Assembly (NCBI GenBank): GCA_001936135.1
Contig: CP012810.1
Coordinates: 1,860,001 to 1,924,000, forward strand
Length of the DNA: 64,000 nucleotides
Direction: 5' to 3'
From: Saccharomycopsis fibuligera x Saccharomycopsis cf. fibuligera
Taxonomy: Eukaryota > Ascomycota > Saccharomycetes > Ascoideales > Saccharomycopsidaceae
The notes under the pieces were generated by a model. It was given only the letters and a program-made list of their open reading frames with translations. It was not told the DNA's origin and searched no databases. Below are positions 60,600-64,000 of the stretch, piece after piece. How positions within the stretch are numbered: the stretch's first letter is position 1; every line of letters starts with the position of its first letter. The translations under genes were made by a program, and so were the position numbers.

Positions 60600-63500
60600 T
60601 TAGTCACTCGACTTTTCACCGCCTCCACCACTATAATTATTATTTCCATGATTGAATACAGTAGTCTTTGCCAAATATGCGCCAAATGGCATACCTCTTC
60701 CACCTCTTCCACCTCTACCGCCTCTTCCGCCTCCTCTTGCCCCGCCTCTTGCACTGCCTCTTCCACCTCTTGCTCTACCTCTAAAAGAATCTTTTCTGCT
60801 ATGGAAATTACTAGTAGATGGCTGCCTACGAAGGCCATTTTCACCACCGTTGCCATCAGGCTTGCCAGTATCATTACTATCTCCAGGAATGGACCCTTTT
60901 CTGAAAGAGTTGGCGCTCGACTCCTTGCTCTCTTTAGTAGGTGCTGGTGCTGGTGCTGGTGCTGGTGCTGGTGCTGGTGCTGGGGTTGCGCCAGCATCTC
61001 CTTGCTTTGACTTTGCAGCTTTACCGTTCTTAGCATCATCTCGTTGTTGTGACTGCACCTTAAATTCTTTTTCAGGTTTAGTCAGCTCGGTCGCATAATT
61101 ACTGGTAAGGTACTTTTTTTGAGGGGTGTATACGTCATGTCTTGCATTGTTTCTTCCACCACCCCTTCTAGTATTGAACGAACGTCTTCTTCTATTGACT
61201 GATTTTCCAGTTTCAGCCTCATCATCAAAACTCACTGGTAACTGTACTGGTGATGGCATGTTAGTTGAAGAAATTTCACTGGGTTTCAATATGGTAGAAC
61301 TATCTGTCTTTGCACTACTAGATTTCTTTCCTTCGTCAAAAAATTTTGTCACCGCTTCTTTAGAATTGTTATTTTCCCTTTTAGCTCTGTAAGAACCGTT
61401 CCCTAGTTTTGTTTTACTATAACGACGCAGAGTCCCTGAACTATCTTCTTTACTTTTGTTTGGCTTGGTGCTTATTTGATGATTTATTTTGGAATTCGTG
61501 GATTCAACATTTTCCTGTACCGGTGGACTTTTGTTGTTGTTTTTGGTAAAATTCTTTTGTTCCTGTGATTTTCTACCAGATAATTGTCTGCCGTTCTTTT
61601 TGGTTTGTGCCGGTGGTTGATTTCCACTCTGTTCAGTAATTGCTTTAGGCTTTTGTTCCTCTTGAGACTGCTGCAGGCTTTCCTCTGCTGCCTTTTGAGC
61701 CAGCTTTTTCTCCAATTTTTCTTGCGGTCTTTTTAATATAGCTGGAACCTTTAGCAGTACTGGAGTAGCATTGTCACTAGTATCTTGCTTTGCTGCTGCT
61801 GCTGCTGCTGCTGGTTCTGGTTCTGGTTCTGGTACCACCACTTTAGATTTCTTCACCGTATCCCATGGATTAGTTTTTGGTACTGGGCTTGGCTTGTATT
61901 GGTTTTTCAATTTTTCTGCCTCTTCTTTTCTTTCTTCTTCTTTTTTCTTGGTTTCTTCTTCAACATTTTTATCTTTGTTGCTTTGTTGTGGAGTATTAAT
62001 TGTTTCAACTTGTTCTCCGCTAGTAAGCACAGCATCTGTGCTATCCTTTCTAGTGGTAGCAATGGCCTGTGATTTCAGCACCACTTTAGCTGAAGATGAT
62101 GGCTGCTGTGATTCTTTATCAGAGTCTCGTTTCAAGATAGTTGGTTTAAAAAGACGTTTACCATCATTTGCAGGGGCTTCTGGGACTTCTGGGACTTCTG
62201 GGACTTCTGGGACTTCTGGGACTTCTGGGGCTTCTGGGGCTTTTGGAGCTGGAGCTGGAGCTGGAGCTGGAGCTGGAGCTGGAGCTGGAGCTGGAGCTGG
62301 AGCATTTAAAGGCACTGTAGTATTTGATGGTGAATATTTCTTTTGTTCAACAGGCTTTACCAAGAGCTTAGCATTAACAGTTGAAGCATGGTTAGCAAGA
62401 GGAGTGTTATTAGGCAAAGTAGGGCTAACAGAAGCACTTGGAGTATTTGAATGTGACGATGATGATGATGGTTTAAGCTGATTTCTAACCACTGAGGAAT
62501 ATGAAATTCCTGGAGATACAGTAGCAGTAGATTGGCTAGATTTATTATTATTTGAATCTCTAATATTTGATTGCGATCTATTAGTTGGGGTAGCGGTTTT
62601 TTGTAAAACTAATCGTGGGGCTTTTTTAGGCTTTGTAGAATTATTCTTTGTGTGCTCATCCGTTGTTTCTGCTGGAGGACTCAGCCCCACCACATTATCT
62701 TTGCTTGTCTTGTTATCATTTAATAGTTCTTTTTGCTGTAACGCTTTTAGTTCTTCTTCCTTGATACCCAATTGGTAAGTAGTAGCATTGATTGCATGTT
62801 TGTTTACCAATTTTTCAATTTCAAGTTCTTTAGACAAAGTGTCCACTGGTTTAGCATTACCAAAAGGATTTGGTTTCGGTTTGTGTGCTATTGGTGGCTG
62901 CGGTTCAGGGTGCGACACTGGATGTGGATGTGGCACTGCGGCCACAGCAGCAGCTATAGCGGCTACTGATGGGTTAGATATGATTGAGTTCGATCTCGAT
63001 CTACCAAAATTGGTAGAAGAGCTATTTGAAGTTATTCTGTGTAATCCGGCGCTAGAATCTCTTGAACCAATTGAAGTTCTTCTGCTTAATTGTTGTTGAC
63101 GTGCATAATTTGAGTAAGCATGTGTAATACTTGCTTGATAATCATTGGAGACTTGATAATTTTTGAAGTCATCAAATTTTGCCAAACTAATATGAACCCG
63201 GTCATCTTGATTAGCCAATTTTTCTGGTTCTGTAAATTTGTCATATCTTATTCTGATTCCGTTTAAATAATCATTGTAGCTTATAATATCGCGATTGAAA
63301 ACTTGTTGGTCGTTCCACATCAATGCAAGATTTAGGTCAAGCAAGTCTTGAAATTCCACAAAAGCGACTTTTTTATGAGTAGCAATGCCAATGTTTGGCA
63401 GAATATCCGGATCAGTGATTTCCCAAAAAAGTTTAAATTTCTTCAACCTGATGCCTTTGCCATGCTGGTAATGAACTCTGAAATAGAATTGGTGCTGTTC

Positions 63501-63973
63501 TATGAAGGGAGGAAAACTGCCAATAATATCCAAGTAATTATTGAACAATTTGAGTAGCAAGTCATTATTGAAATCAGTAGATAAATTAGAAAGTTTGGCA
63601 ATAAATGGAGGAGCTTGTTGAAAAGGTAACTGAGGAGGAGGGCCTCTAGTATCAATGGCAAAGTGAGAATCAGGCCGAGGTATACGATTTTGCTCCAACA
63701 GATTCAAATTGTGCTTATGGAAATTGTAGACATTGTCGTTATTTTCACGATGGTAGTCATGGTGATGGTTTCTCCAATTGTCTTCTAAGTGGTTGTCTTG
63801 CTCGTGTAATTGGTTTTCTGGATTGGTTAGTCAGTTTGTTGAGTCTTTGTTTTGTTTTGTTTTGTTTGTTTTTTTTTTAACAAAAAAAAAAAAGATTTAA
63901 AGTTAGTACTTACGTATAGGCACGCTGATAGAGGATATATCGAAATCGTCATCAGCCCAAGAGCCACCCAATG
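60600..63973 (-). CDS. eIF4B/Psp2-like RNA-binding protein, 5' end off window
   Basis: A spliced gene with two visible coding exons: 63914-63973 (60 nt) and 60600-63817. They join in phase to give about 1,091 residues, and at least one more 5' exon lies beyond the window. The small exon encodes LGGSWADDDFDISSISVPI, matching the N-terminal signature of yeast eIF4B (Tif3, FGSSWAEEDVDL) and also recalling Psp2. An RRM-like fold follows (PFIAKLSNLS as RNP2-like, KVAFVEF as RNP1-like). Next comes a very long disordered region rich in Pro, Ala, Lys, Ser and Asn with PEV and PA repeats. The protein ends in an RGG/GGR-rich box, so RNA binding and mRNA translation or granule roles are likely. It is far longer than Tif3 or Psp2 and lacks the Tif3 DWxxARG repeats, so exact orthology is open. 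Confidence 0.75.
60940..60984. repeat. 6-bp minisatellite encoding Pro-Ala repeat
   Basis: About seven GGTGCT units; on the minus strand they encode alternating Ala-Pro in the eIF4B/Psp2-like protein, close to its RGG box. Confidence 0.9.
62174..62303. repeat. Two adjoining coding minisatellites (PEV and PA)
   Basis: Five GGGACTTCT-type 9-bp units with flanking variants near 62174-62240, then about ten GGAGCT 6-bp units at 62245-62303. On the minus strand they encode PA repeats followed by PEV repeats, a candidate length-variable linker. Confidence 0.92.
63818..63913 (-). other. Intron of the eIF4B/Psp2-like gene
   Basis: A 96-nt minus-strand intron: donor GTAAGT (63908-63913), branch GACTAAC (63826-63832), acceptor CCAG. 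Phase 1; the junction makes one Gln codon and joins SVPI to NQLHEQ. A further acceptor (branch CACTAAC, CTTAG) ends at 63974, showing another intron that runs off the window. Confidence 0.85.
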
Positions 63974-64000
63974 CTAAGATATGTTAGTGAGTTGCAATTG

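Overview
The window is nuclear DNA of a budding yeast, most likely of the CTG-Ser clade (Debaryomycetaceae, Candida/Lodderomyces-like). It is AT-rich, with short intergenic spacers full of poly-A/T runs. It has yeast-type introns (GTATGT or GTAAGT donors, TACTAAC-type branch points) and proteins loaded with Asn, Gln and Ser tracts. It also carries a respiratory complex I assembly factor (NDUFAF7 type), a gene Saccharomyces does not need. In-frame CTG codons appear to be missing from several Leu-rich genes, while BDP1 has some in Ser-rich stretches. Residues quoted here use the standard code, so any Leu encoded by CTG may really be Ser. The species is an inference.

Left part (1-6.6 kb): two tandem, closely related anion:cation symporter (ACS) family permeases, followed in the same direction by an HSL-type esterase. 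This looks like an accessory uptake-and-hydrolysis cluster.

Housekeeping core (7-28.5 kb): SSC1 (mitochondrial Hsp70, with a perfect heat-shock element), PRI2 (primase large subunit, with two MluI cell-cycle boxes), PHO89 (Na+/phosphate symporter), STU2 (XMAP215 microtubule polymerase, one intron), an NRAMP metal transporter, the FG-nucleoporin NUP1, and a four-helix membrane protein resembling the Sho1 membrane domain but with no SH3 domain.

A gene-poor block of about 3 kb (28.5-31.6 kb) holds a possible old solo LTR and a short perfect hairpin but no convincing gene.

Right part (31.5-64 kb): a WDR89-like WD40 protein, BDP1 (TFIIIB), a probable LRS4-like coiled-coil protein, a MATE transporter, the NDUFAF7-like methyltransferase, a giant (3,947-residue) Fmp27/Hobbit bridge-like lipid-transfer protein, PPM1 (PP2A methyltransferase), RRP9 (U3 snoRNP, with RRPE and PAC-like sites), and an eIF4B/Psp2-like RNA-binding protein whose 5' end lies beyond the window.

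The most striking observation is that PRI2, otherwise well conserved and under an S-phase-type promoter, lacks all four cysteines that bind the [4Fe-4S] cluster in other eukaryotic primases. No mobile-element-borne or defence-like gene system was found.
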